From contig CALVTF010000003.1 of NCBI GenBank assembly GCA_944360025.1, positions 1-32,790 on the forward strand: DNA of 32,790 bases, in the 5' to 3' direction. Source of the DNA: an uncultured Clostridia bacterium (GTDB lineage: Bacteria; Bacillota; Clostridia; Christensenellales; UBA1242). Shown here piece by piece: positions 17,130-24,771 of the stretch (positions within the stretch are counted from its first letter, which is position 1; the number at the start of each line of letters is the position of its first letter). The position numbers and the translations under genes were made by a program. A model generated the notes under the pieces. The model worked only from the letters and a program-made list of their open reading frames with translations. It had not been told where the DNA came from and did not search any database.

Positions 17130-17666
17130 CTAATTTAATTTACTTTTTTGTTCTTCAATATACTCTTTTATCTTTTTATAGTTTTCATAAGGTTTTTCAA
17201 TATGTGAAAAGATAAAGGCACTTGCCTGACCATTTATTGGACTTGACATACTGCCAAAACGAAGAGATCCGGTATCTTTATGAACAATTTTATCAAAAAG
17301 TGAAACATAAACATCGATTGCCCCTATCATTTTTATGTCAAGAGATTTATAGTCAATACCAATAATCCCGGTTCTCATAATAACACGTTTGTTTGTATAG
17401 GCATAAAAAGTCTTTTTATACCACATATATGTGAAAATAATTACCAACACTTCAAGCAAAATCAAAATTCCAAATGGCAACAAAAGCCAAATTGCATCTA
17501 ATGGTTCAAACCCTTCTCCTGGCACAAACATACCAATACAGGCAATAGCAACAAAGAAAAGTAGATATAAAAACGAAACAATAACAGTTTTTACAAAAAG
17601 TTTGGTCTTATTAGGTTTAAAAATGTCCACAATTTCTTCATCTTTATCTAAAATTTTATCAAACAT
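17130..17666 (-). CDS. Membrane protein with bacterial PH domain
   Basis: 178 residues with two hydrophobic spans (about 26-48 and 57-82), followed by a bacterial PH-like domain (about 84-165). The domain contains YTNKRVIMRTGIIG, the usual opening strands of the bPH_2/YdbT family, and then the IDVYVSLFDK and GSLRFGS segments. Such proteins sit in the cytoplasmic membrane; their function is mostly unknown. GGAGGA lies before the ATG. The gene has its own promoter, placed right after the ppdK terminator. Confidence 0.82.
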   Translation of the reverse strand: MFDKILDKDEEIVDIFKPNKTKLFVKTVIVSFLYLLFFVAIACIGMFVPGEGFEPLDAIWLLLPFGILILLEVLVIIFTYMWYKKTFYAYTNKRVIMRTGIIGIDYKSLDIKMIGAIDVYVSLFDKIVHKDTGSLRFGSMSSPINGQASAFIFSHIEKPYENYKKIKEYIEEQKSKLN

Positions 17667-17692
17667 ATGTATCCTCCTCTTAATATAGATAT

Positions 17693-17721
17693 ATTATATC
17701 ATATTATTAATATGTATACAA
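17693..17721 (-). promoter_or_regulatory. Promoter of the PH-domain gene
   Basis: On the minus strand TTGTAT (17721-17716), 17 bases, then TATAAT (17698-17693) with an extended TG. The -35 abuts the T run of the ppdK terminator. Confidence 0.65.
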
Positions 17722-17755
17722 ATAAAAAAGTGGATAAATTTACCCACTTTTCATA
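17721..17755 (-). terminator. ppdK terminator
   Basis: On the minus strand, AAAAGTGG and CCACTTTT arms with a further A-T core, followed by a T run. It begins 11 bases after the ppdK stop. Confidence 0.8.
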
Positions 17756-17765
17756 ACTTTTTAAA

Positions 17766-20393
17766 TTAACCTTTTCTTGGATATTTAATGTTTGCTTGTG
17801 CTGCAGCAAGACGAGCGATTGGCACTCTGTATGGAGAGCAAGAAATATAGTTAAGTCCAATTCTGTGGCAGAATTCAACAGATGATGGATCGCCACCGTG
17901 TTCACCACAGATACCAAGTTTAATGTCAGGTCTTGTGCTTCTGCCAAGTTCAGCAGCAATACGAACAAGTTTACCAACACCGTTTTGGTCAAGTTTAGCA
18001 AATGGATCGCTTTCGAAAATCTTCTTTTCGTAGTAAACGTCAAGGAATTTACCAGCGTCATCACGAGAGAATCCATAAGTCATTTGAGTTAGGTCGTTTG
18101 TTCCGAATGAGAAGAATTCAGCATATTTAGCAATTTGGTCAGCAGTGATTGCTGCTCTTGGAATTTCAATCATTGTTCCAACTTTATAGTGCATGTCAAC
18201 TTTCTTTTCAGCCAAAATTTTGTCTGCAGTGTCAGTTACAATGTCTTTTACATACTTAAATTCTTTGCTGTCGCAAGTAAGAGGAATCATAATTTCAGGA
18301 ACAACCTTGAATCCTTCTTCTTTTTCCACTTCAATAGCAGCAGTGATAACCGCTTCTGTTTGCATTCTTGCAATTTCAGGATATGTCACAGCAAGACGAA
18401 GTCCACGATGTCCCATCATTGGGTTGAATTCGTGTAAACTTTCAACAGTTGCTTTCAAACTTTCAAAAGTAAGTCCCATTTCTTTTGCAAGAACTTTAAT
18501 TTCCTCATCTTCATGTGGTAAGAATTCGTGAAGAGGTGGATCCAAGAAACGAATAGTAACTGGACGACCTTGCATAGCCTTGAAGATACCCTTAAAGTCT
18601 TTCTTTTGCATTGGAAGAATTTTCTTTAATGCTTTTTCTCTTTCTTCAGTTGTTGTTGAAACAATCATTTCTCTAACTGCAGGAATTCTGTCTGCTTCAA
18701 AGAACATATGTTCAGTTCTGCAAAGACCAACACCTTCAGCACCGAATGAGAAAGCAACAGAAGCATCACGAGGATTATCGGCATTAGTTCTGATGTTCAA
18801 TTTACGATATTTATCAGCCCATTCCATAATTGTGGCAAATTCGCCAACAATTTTAGCAGATTCAGTAGCGATTTCGCCGTCATAAATCTTACCTGTTGAG
18901 CCATCAAAAGAGATAACATCTCCTTCTTTGTATTTCTTTCCGCCGAGAGTGAAAGATTTTCCGTCATCAGCGAATTTAATTTGTGAACAACCTGCAACAC
19001 AGCAAGTTCCCATACCACGAGCAACAACGGCAGCGTGAGAAGTCATACCGCCTCTTGCTGTCAAGATACCTTGGCTGGCAGCCATACCTTCAATATCTTC
19101 TGGAGAGGTTTCAAGTCTAACCAAAACGACTTTTTCTTTCTTTCCTTGTTCTTTAGCTTTTTCAGCAGTGAAGCAAATTTTACCACTTGCAGCACCTGGA
19201 GAAGCAGGAAGAGCTTCGCCGATTACAGTTGCTTTCTTGACAGCCTTTTCATCAAAAGTTGGGTGAAGAAGAGCATCAAGTTGTTTAGGGTCAAGCATGA
19301 GAAGTGCCTCTTTTTCGGTTCTCTTTCCTTCTTTTACAAGGTCAACGGCGATTTTGAGAGCAGCTTTAGCAGTTCTCTTACCGTTTCTTGTTTGAAGCAT
19401 ATAGAGTTTACCTCTTTCGATAGTAAATTCCATATCTTGCATATCTTTATAGTGATTTTCAAGTTTTGTAGCGATAGCCACAAATTCTTTGTAAACTTCA
19501 GGATTTTGTTCCTCAAGTTTAGCGATAGGTTGAGGAGTTCTAATACCTGCAACGACGTCCTCGCCTTGAGCGTTCATAAGATATTCGCCGTAGAGAGCAT
19601 TTTCACCGGTTGAAGGGTTTCTTGTGAAAGCAACACCTGTTCCGGAATCTTCGCCCATGTTACCGAATACCATTGACTGAACATTTACAGCAGTGCCCCA
19701 GTTGTATGGAATGTCGTGCATTCTACGATATACGTTTGCTCTGTCATTGTCCCAAGATCTAAACACAGCCTTAACTGCTTCAATAAGTTGAACTTTAGGA
19801 TCTTGTGGGAATTCTTGTTTTTGAGCATCTTTATATAATTTCTTAAAGAGTTTAACGATTTCTTTCAAGTCTTCAGCAGTTAAATCTTTATCAAATTTAA
19901 CGCCTTTCTTTTCTTTAATGTCGTCCAAAATTCTTTCATATTTAGACTTGTCTTGTTGCATAACAACGTCGCTGAACATTTGAATGAAACGACGATATGA
20001 GTCATATGCAAAACGTGGGTTGTTTGTAAGTCTTGCAAGACCTTCCACAACTTCGTCGTTAAGACCGAGGTTCAAAATTGTGTCCATCATACCTGGCATA
20101 GAAACTCTAGCACCAGAACGAACAGAAACGAGAAGTGGATTATTTACATCACCAAATTTCTTTCCTGTCATTTTTTCGATTTGAGCAAGTTTTTGATAAA
20201 TTTGAGCCATAATGCCTTCATTTATCATTTTGCCGTCCTCATAATATTTTGTGCAGGCTTCAGTTGTGATAGTGAAACCTTGTGGCACAGGTAAACCGAT
20301 TTTTGTCATTTCAGCAAGGTTAGCACCTTTACCACCGAAGAGTGCTTTGTTGTCACCTTTTGCTTCTTTAAAAAGATAAACGTATTTTTTCAT
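17766..20393 (-). CDS. ppdK: Pyruvate, phosphate dikinase
   Basis: Interconverts pyruvate, ATP and phosphate with PEP, AMP and pyrophosphate. In anaerobes it often works glycolytically or in PEP regeneration. Full length at 875 residues. N-terminal ATP-grasp domain with GGKGANLAEM (20-29), SMPGMMDTILNLG (98-110); swivelling phosphohistidine domain with catalytic His453 in GGMTSHAAVVARG; C-terminal PEP/pyruvate barrel with GLCRTEHMFF, GTMIEIPRA, FFSFGTNDLTQ and the acid Cys829 in GICGEHGGD. AAGGAG lies before the ATG. Its codon use is more selected (GC-richer) than its neighbours, consistent with high expression. It is monocistronic, with an inverted repeat over the promoter. Confidence 0.98.
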   Translation of the reverse strand: MKKYVYLFKEAKGDNKALFGGKGANLAEMTKIGLPVPQGFTITTEACTKYYEDGKMINEGIMAQIYQKLAQIEKMTGKKFGDVNNPLLVSVRSGARVSMPGMMDTILNLGLNDEVVEGLARLTNNPRFAYDSYRRFIQMFSDVVMQQDKSKYERILDDIKEKKGVKFDKDLTAEDLKEIVKLFKKLYKDAQKQEFPQDPKVQLIEAVKAVFRSWDNDRANVYRRMHDIPYNWGTAVNVQSMVFGNMGEDSGTGVAFTRNPSTGENALYGEYLMNAQGEDVVAGIRTPQPIAKLEEQNPEVYKEFVAIATKLENHYKDMQDMEFTIERGKLYMLQTRNGKRTAKAALKIAVDLVKEGKRTEKEALLMLDPKQLDALLHPTFDEKAVKKATVIGEALPASPGAASGKICFTAEKAKEQGKKEKVVLVRLETSPEDIEGMAASQGILTARGGMTSHAAVVARGMGTCCVAGCSQIKFADDGKSFTLGGKKYKEGDVISFDGSTGKIYDGEIATESAKIVGEFATIMEWADKYRKLNIRTNADNPRDASVAFSFGAEGVGLCRTEHMFFEADRIPAVREMIVSTTTEEREKALKKILPMQKKDFKGIFKAMQGRPVTIRFLDPPLHEFLPHEDEEIKVLAKEMGLTFESLKATVESLHEFNPMMGHRGLRLAVTYPEIARMQTEAVITAAIEVEKEEGFKVVPEIMIPLTCDSKEFKYVKDIVTDTADKILAEKKVDMHYKVGTMIEIPRAAITADQIAKYAEFFSFGTNDLTQMTYGFSRDDAGKFLDVYYEKKIFESDPFAKLDQNGVGKLVRIAAELGRSTRPDIKLGICGEHGGDPSSVEFCHRIGLNYISCSPYRVPIARLAAAQANIKYPRKG

Positions 20394-20429
20394 AAAAACT
20401 CCTTATAAACTCCTTTTAGTGTCGAATTA

Positions 20430-20459
20430 ATTATACAAAAAAATATAGTAAAAAGGCAA
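20430..20459 (-). promoter_or_regulatory. ppdK promoter
   Basis: On the minus strand TTGCCT (20459-20454), 18 bases, then TATAAT (20435-20430). The -35 lies in the loop of a long inverted repeat whose left arm fills the spacer. Confidence 0.6.
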
Positions 20460-20480
20460 ACGAATTTACTATATTTTTTT
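20437..20480. repeat. Perfect 16-base inverted repeat over the ppdK promoter
   Basis: Arms 20437-20452 and 20465-20480 (core TATAGTAAA/TTTACTATA with A and T tails) around a 12-base loop. It can be an operator for a dimeric regulator of ppdK. It may also be a bidirectional intrinsic terminator for transcription arriving from engB, because a T run follows the stem on each strand. Confidence 0.8.
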
Positions 20481-20591
20481 AATTTTTTTGTGACATCATC
20501 ACTTTTTATCGCAGTTAAACGATTAAATAATAAATTTTTTAATAATATCTAATTTTTTAAGACTAATTTAAAATAATAAAAAGCCACAACG

Positions 20592-20765
20592 CAAAACATA
20601 AGTTTTGTTCTTCACACAGGCGAATGCGAGTTCTTCACAGTGTCCGTGCCACTTCTTAATACGAAACACAGTTTCGCTCTTCACAACAACGACAGTTGCT
20701 TCTTCACAGTAGCTTCGCCACTTCTTCACGACGACTTAGTCGTCTCTTCACATTGCCTTTGGCAA
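20592..20765 (-). repeat. Array of eight short hairpin units with a conserved linker
   Basis: Directly after the engB stop, on its transcript strand, small stem-loops alternate with the linker TGTGAAGAA or close variants (seven copies). Plus-strand stem positions are 20592-20607, 20618-20630 (barely paired), 20640-20652, 20662-20676, 20687-20698, 20709-20721, 20730-20744 and 20753-20765. Stems have four to six pairs and loops of three or four bases (some longer). Examples are GACGAC/GTCGTC, CGAAAC/GTTTCG and CAAAAC/GTTTTG. Stem sequences differ from unit to unit while the linkers stay the same. This explains most of the 372-base gap between ppdK and engB; the remainder is the ppdK promoter and about 110 featureless AT-rich bases. 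Confidence 0.85.
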
Positions 20766-20766
20766 C

Positions 20767-21345
20767 TCAAATCACTCCCTCAATATAATCTAAAATTTTA
20801 TCTTTTCCAAAAAGCGTTTCGCTTGAGAATGGCAAAATCAGTTCTCTTCGCACTCCTAATGTTTTAGCAATTTTCGACAAATTTTGCGGTATTTTGCTTT
20901 TGGCGAGTTTGTCCACCTTTGTGGCAATGAGCATATATGGAATTTGATAGTGATTTAAAAACTCTATCATCATCTTGTCAAGTTCGCTTGGCTCGTGACG
21001 GCTGTCGACAAGCACAAAAACCGTCTTTAAAAGAGTGGAATTTAAAAGATATTTTTCCATAAGCCCCGCCCAGTTGGCAATGTGCTTTTGTCCTGTTTTT
21101 GCATAGCCATACCCTGGAAGGTCAACAAATTTGAAAGAGTTGTTGATTAAAAAATAGTTTATCATTTTGGTAAGTCCTGGAGTGGAAGAAGTTTTCGCCA
21201 AATTTTTCACACCTGTTAGAGCATTGATAAGAGAGGATTTTCCGACATTACTTCTACCGACAAAAGCAAACTCCAAAAGTTCGTCATTTAAAATATCTTT
21301 TTCATTAACTACACTAGTTAAATATTTTGCACTTACAATTTTCAT
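20767..21345 (-). CDS. engB: Ribosome biogenesis GTPase EngB/YsxC
   Basis: Essential TrmE-Era-type GTPase needed for 50S subunit assembly. The 192-residue protein carries all GTPase motifs: G1 GRSNVGKSS (30-38), G2 region STPGLT, G3 DLPGYGY (75-81), G4 TKVD (142-145) and G5 FSSE. The N-terminus aligns with YsxC of Bacillus, so the ATG at 21345 is credible. It has no Shine-Dalgarno, and a promoter -10 ends six bases before it, so the mRNA is probably leaderless. The stop codon is followed at once by the hairpin array. Confidence 0.96.
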   Translation of the reverse strand: MKIVSAKYLTSVVNEKDILNDELLEFAFVGRSNVGKSSLINALTGVKNLAKTSSTPGLTKMINYFLINNSFKFVDLPGYGYAKTGQKHIANWAGLMEKYLLNSTLLKTVFVLVDSRHEPSELDKMMIEFLNHYQIPYMLIATKVDKLAKSKIPQNLSKIAKTLGVRRELILPFSSETLFGKDKILDYIEGVI

Positions 21346-21351
21346 ATTTTG

Positions 21352-21380
21352 ATTATATCACAAAATTATTTCAAAAACAA
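21352..21380 (-). promoter_or_regulatory. engB promoter, probably giving a leaderless mRNA
   Basis: On the minus strand TTGTTT (21380-21375), 17 bases, TATAAT (21357-21352) with an extended TG. The start ATG begins seven bases after the -10, where transcription should start. Confidence 0.7.
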
Positions 21381-21490
21381 ACTATCTTCAATAGATTATG
21401 AATTTATATGGAAACCATAAGCGATTAGAAAGCATCCACTAAAAAGTATCAACGATACTTAAAAAATTTTAATAATTTTTTGCCAAACAT

Positions 21491-21519
21491 TTGGAGATTT
21501 GAAAAAATGGGTATATAAT
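21491..21519 (+). promoter_or_regulatory. gtrA promoter, probably giving a leaderless mRNA
   Basis: TTGGAG at 21491-21496, 17 bases, TATAAT at 21514-21519. The ATG follows at 21527, about one base from the expected transcription start, and only a weak AGCGG precedes it. Confidence 0.6.
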
Positions 21520-21526
21520 AAGCGGT

Positions 21527-21979
21527 ATGAGAAATTTTATTCAAGTTGTTAAATTCACACTATTTTCCATATCTGCCGGCATAATTCAAATTGGCACTTT
21601 TTCACTGTTTGATTACGTTTTTCACTGGACTTATTGGGTGGCGTATCTAACCTCGCTTGTTCTGTCGGTTATCTGGAACTTTACATTAAATCGCCACTAT
21701 ACCTTTAAAAGTGCGAAAAACATTCCTTGGGCGATGTTCCTTGTTTTCCTATATTATCTTGTTTTTACTCCACTTTCAACTTGGTGGGGACACGCAATGG
21801 AAGTTGCAGGTGTGGAAGATATATTAGTCACCGCCTTCTCAATGATTGTCAACTTTGTCACCGAATTTCTTTATCAAAAGTTTGTGGTATATCACAATGC
21901 TGAAAACACATTAGTAAAATCAGAAGATGAAAAAGCCTTCACACTTATTATGAAAGTTTTGAAAACTGAATTAAAATAA
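21527..21979 (+). CDS. GtrA-family membrane protein
   Basis: Small 150-residue polytopic protein with four predicted membrane spans (about 8-30, 38-56, 66-84, 96-116). The GtrA/DPMS features are present: VKFTLFSISAG near the start, the WNFTLNRHYTFK motif after span two, and NFVTEFLYQKFVVY after span four. Family members help move lipid-linked sugars across the membrane or assist polysaccharide modification; here no glycosyltransferase is adjacent, so the partner is unknown. It is a single-gene unit with a hairpin terminator right after the stop. Confidence 0.92.
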   Translation: MRNFIQVVKFTLFSISAGIIQIGTFSLFDYVFHWTYWVAYLTSLVLSVIWNFTLNRHYTFKSAKNIPWAMFLVFLYYLVFTPLSTWWGHAMEVAGVEDILVTAFSMIVNFVTEFLYQKFVVYHNAENTLVKSEDEKAFTLIMKVLKTELK

Positions 21980-22003
21980 GAGACATTGTCTCTTTTATTT
22001 ATT
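21978..22003 (+). terminator. gtrA terminator
   Basis: Stem AAGAGAC/GTCTCTT, three-base loop, T-rich tail; the stem overlaps the last base or two of the stop codon. Confidence 0.75.
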
Positions 22004-22060
22004 TCGTTTTTGCAAATTTTAATTTTAATAATTTATAATTTAATTTCCTTTTATTAAAAC

Positions 22061-22089
22061 AAAAAACCGCTTCAAAGCGGTCTTTTTTA
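22061..22089. terminator. Bidirectional terminator
   Basis: A run, stem ACCGCTT/AAGCGGT-type hairpin, T run. It serves the minus-strand hypothetical gene, whose stop lies in the T run, and backs up the gtrA terminator. Confidence 0.85.
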
Positions 22090-22650
22090 TCTTTCCCTTT
22101 CGTCATCTCTATCCGGCAATAAAACTTTTGTCAAAACACGGATATTATCAAGTTGTACATCTTTAATTTCACACATTTTTTGATATTGTTCATTTGTTCT
22201 TAAATCTTTTGATGGGTCAGTAAGCCCAACATAGATTATATGCGTTAACCCTTCATCAGTTAGTTCAACTGGAACTGCAAGAACTTCATCAGATGGCAAC
22301 TTGATAAAATTCTTCTTCAATTTGTCAAAAATATCAAAACTTGAAGTTAAAAACAAAGTGTGTAAGAAATTTGACAAGTTGTCATCATTTTTTGCCATAA
22401 CATCTTCCAATTTTTTGATATTGGAAATATGTTCTTTAACTTTTGGAATTTTATCTTCTTTAATATTTTTCACAATTTGTTCAAAAGAAGCACTCTCCCC
22501 GTCATTAACAAACATTTCTCTTGGAACATAGAAAAGGTATTTTGTGAAAGCACTTTTCTTTTTCCACAAATCTTTTTCAATTCCCGGAAAATCTCTTAAA
22601 TCAAAAATGACATCACTAACTTTTTCGTCTTCTGGAATAATAATGTTCAT
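22087..22650 (-). CDS. Hypothetical cytoplasmic protein
   Basis: I do not recognise this 187-residue protein. It is soluble, with no signal or membrane span. A first part (1-60) is followed by a lysine-rich helical region (60-115) and a beta-rich C-terminal part containing LAVPVELTDEGLTHIIYVG and a charged tail. The ATG has AGGAG upstream, and a consensus promoter lies before that. It is a single-gene unit divergent from glmM, with no evident functional link to it. Confidence 0.72.
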   Translation of the reverse strand: MNIIIPEDEKVSDVIFDLRDFPGIEKDLWKKKSAFTKYLFYVPREMFVNDGESASFEQIVKNIKEDKIPKVKEHISNIKKLEDVMAKNDDNLSNFLHTLFLTSSFDIFDKLKKNFIKLPSDEVLAVPVELTDEGLTHIIYVGLTDPSKDLRTNEQYQKMCEIKDVQLDNIRVLTKVLLPDRDDERER

Positions 22651-22669
22651 ATCTTTCTCCTACCTTATA

Positions 22670-22698
22670 ATTTTAAACCAAAATTATATATTTGTCAA
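22670..22698 (-). promoter_or_regulatory. Promoter of the hypothetical gene at 22087-22650
   Basis: On the minus strand a perfect TTGACA (22698-22693), 17 bases, TAAAAT (22675-22670). No extended TG. Confidence 0.75.
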
Positions 22699-22758
22699 TA
22701 CGAAATTTTATTAACTATATTTTGATTTTTATCATATTTAAACAAATAGGAGAAAAAT

Positions 22759-24054
22759 ATGGCAAACTTTTTCGGAACTGACGGAATAAGAGGAATATTC
22801 GGTCAAAATTTAACAATTAATTTGGCTCAAACTGTCGGCAACGCGTTGACACAAAAAACAAAAAACCCAAAAGTTTTAATCGGCTCTGACACTCGCCTTT
22901 CCAGTGCCATTTTGAAATGCTCGCTGGCAAATGGCGTTATGCTTGGTGGCGGAAATGTGGTTGACGTTGGAATTATGCCCACAGCTTCAATTTCCTATCT
23001 CACAAAAGGGAACTTTGACTATGGTGTTATGATTTCGGCGTCACATAATCCCCCTAAATACAACGGCATCAAAATCTTTTTAAAAAATGGACGAAAAATG
23101 AATGACGAAGAGGAAAGTGACCTTGAAAATTACTTTTCTTCCACTTTTGAAAGCGAGCATTATGGCACCTACAAGCAAAAAAATTTGTCGAAAAAATATA
23201 AAGATTTCCTTTTGTCGAATTCGGAATTTAACTTGAGTAAATACACAATTTGCATTGATGCCAGCAATGGTGCTTCTTACAAAATCGCACCTTACGTTTT
23301 TCGCAAACTCGGCGCTCGAGTTTTTACTACTGCATGCAAAAATAAAGGCGAATTAATCAACGAAAAATGTGGCAGTTTAAACATTGAAAACCTGCAAAGC
23401 CTCATTAAAAGAAAAAATGCCGATTTTGGTTTTGCTTTTGACGGAGATGCTGACAGAGTTATTGCGGTAGACTCTAATGGCGAAGTTTTTGACGGCGATA
23501 AAATTCTATACATACTTGCCAAAAAGCTTAAAAGCGAAAACCGGCTTTATGCTAACACTATTGTAGGCACAAGTCACACCAACAGTGGAATTATGACCGC
23601 TTTAAACAAAAACAAAATAAATCTCATAAGGACGGATATTGGCGATAAATATGTTATTGACGCTATGGAAAAAATGAATTTAACTCTTGGTGGCGAGCAG
23701 TCCGGTCATATCATTTTGCGTGATAAAATTAGCACCGGTGACGGACTACTTACTGCGATAATACTCACAAATGCGATTTGCAAAGAAAACAAAACTTTAT
23801 CAGAACTTTTCGATGCCAAACTTTTACCACAAGCAAATATTAATGTTGTTGTTAAAGATAAAATCAAAGTTGTAAACAACGAGGAACTAAAGAAACTCAT
23901 AACGGACATAACTTTCTCAATTTCTCCGGCTGGAAGAGTGCTTGTTCGAGCAAGTGGCACAGAAAACAAAATTAGAATAATGGTAGAGCATCCAAGCCAA
24001 AGCAAAGCCAATAAACTCGCCCGCGAAATAAAATCACTAGTATTAAAAATATAA
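22759..24054 (+). CDS. glmM: Phosphoglucosamine mutase
   Basis: Converts glucosamine-6-phosphate to glucosamine-1-phosphate for UDP-GlcNAc, feeding peptidoglycan synthesis. The 431-residue protein begins with FFGTDGIRG. The active phosphoserine is Ser95 in ISASHNPPKYNG. The metal loop DGDADR is at 228-233, the sugar-binding loop GGEQSGH follows, and the C-terminal phosphate site is RASGTENKIR. These signatures fit GlmM rather than a general phosphomannomutase. AGGAG lies before the ATG, and a strong terminator overlaps the stop codon. Confidence 0.97.
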   Translation: MANFFGTDGIRGIFGQNLTINLAQTVGNALTQKTKNPKVLIGSDTRLSSAILKCSLANGVMLGGGNVVDVGIMPTASISYLTKGNFDYGVMISASHNPPKYNGIKIFLKNGRKMNDEEESDLENYFSSTFESEHYGTYKQKNLSKKYKDFLLSNSEFNLSKYTICIDASNGASYKIAPYVFRKLGARVFTTACKNKGELINEKCGSLNIENLQSLIKRKNADFGFAFDGDADRVIAVDSNGEVFDGDKILYILAKKLKSENRLYANTIVGTSHTNSGIMTALNKNKINLIRTDIGDKYVIDAMEKMNLTLGGEQSGHIILRDKISTGDGLLTAIILTNAICKENKTLSELFDAKLLPQANINVVVKDKIKVVNNEELKKLITDITFSISPAGRVLVRASGTENKIRIMVEHPSQSKANKLAREIKSLVLKI

Positions 24055-24079
24055 CAGGCCTTTGCCTGTTTTTATTTTT
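24054..24079 (+). terminator. glmM terminator
   Basis: Stem ACAGGC/GCCTGT, loop CTTT, T-rich tail, starting in the stop codon. Confidence 0.88.
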
Positions 24080-24129
24080 AAAAGAAAAACAATTTTTCTA
24101 AAAAGTGGTTATTTTTATTCAAAAATCAC

Positions 24130-24158
24130 TTGATTTTAAAATCAGTTTATGCTATATT
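24130..24158 (+). promoter_or_regulatory. tRNA-Glu promoter
   Basis: TTGATT at 24130-24135, 17 bases, TATATT at 24153-24158 with an extended TG. The tRNA starts seven bases after the -10, so its 5' leader would be absent or nearly so. Confidence 0.65.
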
Positions 24159-24164
24159 TGAAAT

Positions 24165-24239
24165 GGTCCTATGGTCAAGCGGTTAAGACGCAGCCCTCTC
24201 ACGGCTGAATCAGGGGTTCGATTCCCCTTAGGATCACCA
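24165..24239 (+). tRNA. tRNA-Glu (anticodon CTC)
   Basis: A 75-base gene with encoded CCA. The acceptor stem is GGTCCTA against TAGGATC (one G-T pair). The anticodon arm is CAGCC, loop CTCTCAC, GGCTG, giving anticodon CTC for GAG codons. The T arm is GGGG, TTCGATT, CCCC. All arms pair properly, so it should be functional. Its 3' end from the T loop onward is repeated at 24529-24549. Confidence 0.96.
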
Positions 24240-24443
24240 AAGAAAAAACTGCACTTTTGCTCGTTTTTGAGTAAACTCAAAAAGCGTCGCTTTGACGCTT
24301 GTTTTTTCTTTTTAGCGACCAAACGAAAACGCACTTCGTTGGCGTTTTGTCGCTACTCATCTAGCGAAGAGTTTTATTCTAAGTGTTTTATTTTGCCTGT
24401 TTTTTTTGTTTTAAAATATGTTAGTAAAGGGGACTCGAACGGG
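24219..24443 (+). repeat. Tandem repeat copy 1: tRNA-Glu 3' end plus downstream hairpins
   Basis: Starts in the T loop of the tRNA and runs through three hairpins to an AT-rich tract and then an inverted T-arm-like sequence (AGGGGACTCGAAC near 24428-24440). The hairpins are TTTTTGAGT/ACTCAAAAA at 24264-24283, AAGCGTC/GACGCTT at 24282-24300, and AGCGAC/GTCGCT at 24314-24354. It is nearly identical to 24529-24751. Reading frames here are not genes; they reflect the tRNA and its repeats. Confidence 0.9.
24282..24313 (+). terminator. tRNA-Glu terminator
   Basis: Stem AAGCGTC/GACGCTT, five-base loop, then a T-rich run. A second copy lies at 24592-24623 within the repeat. Confidence 0.75.
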
Positions 24444-24518
24444 CAGTTAAGAAAAGTTGCCTGTGTGCAAGTTTTCTCTGCCCCGGCGTGATAGCCGCCT
24501 ACCAACAAGGACATACTA
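24419..24518 (-). other. tRNA-like relic interrupted by a long hairpin
   Basis: Read on the minus strand, an acceptor-like TAGTA and TACTA pair encloses a D-arm-like CCT-TGTTGGT-AGG and an anticodon-like stem GGCG/CGCC with a seven-base loop. Then comes a long hairpin (24441-24483, GGGCAG/CTGCCC outer stem plus a ten-pair inner stem), and finally a T-arm 3' half GTTCGAGTCCCC. No proper T stem can form, so it is not a working tRNA. A degenerate tRNA or a repeat-derived structure is the best description. Confidence 0.4.
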
Positions 24519-24528
24519 GACGGCGGAG

Positions 24529-24751
24529 CGATTCCCCTTAGGATCACCAAAGAAAAAACTGCACTTTTGCTCGTTTTTGAGTAAACTCAAAAAGCGTCGC
24601 TTTGACGCTTGTTTTTTCTTTTTAGCGACCAAACGAAAACGCACTTCGTTGGCGTTTTGTCGCTACTCATCTAGCGAAGTGTTTTATTCTAAGTGTTTTA
24701 TTTTGCCTTTTTTATTTTTAAAATATGTTAGCAAAGGGAATCGAACGAGCG
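24529..24751 (+). repeat. Tandem repeat copy 2 with truncated tRNA-Glu 3' end
   Basis: Begins with the last 21 bases of tRNA-Glu without the rest of the gene, then repeats the flank of copy 1 at a 310-base offset, almost without change up to about 24680. It ends in a variant inverted T-arm-like sequence (AAAGGGAATCGAAC near 24733-24746). Confidence 0.9.
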
Positions 24752-24771
24752 AAATTACAAAAACAACTTAT

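Noticed and set aside
20580-20766. Minus-strand open frame across the hairpin array and a CRISPR-like look
   Set aside because: The frame has no start codon or ribosome site and its repeats follow the DNA linker. The repeated linker is only nine bases and the variable parts are short palindromes, so this is not a CRISPR array; no cas genes are present.
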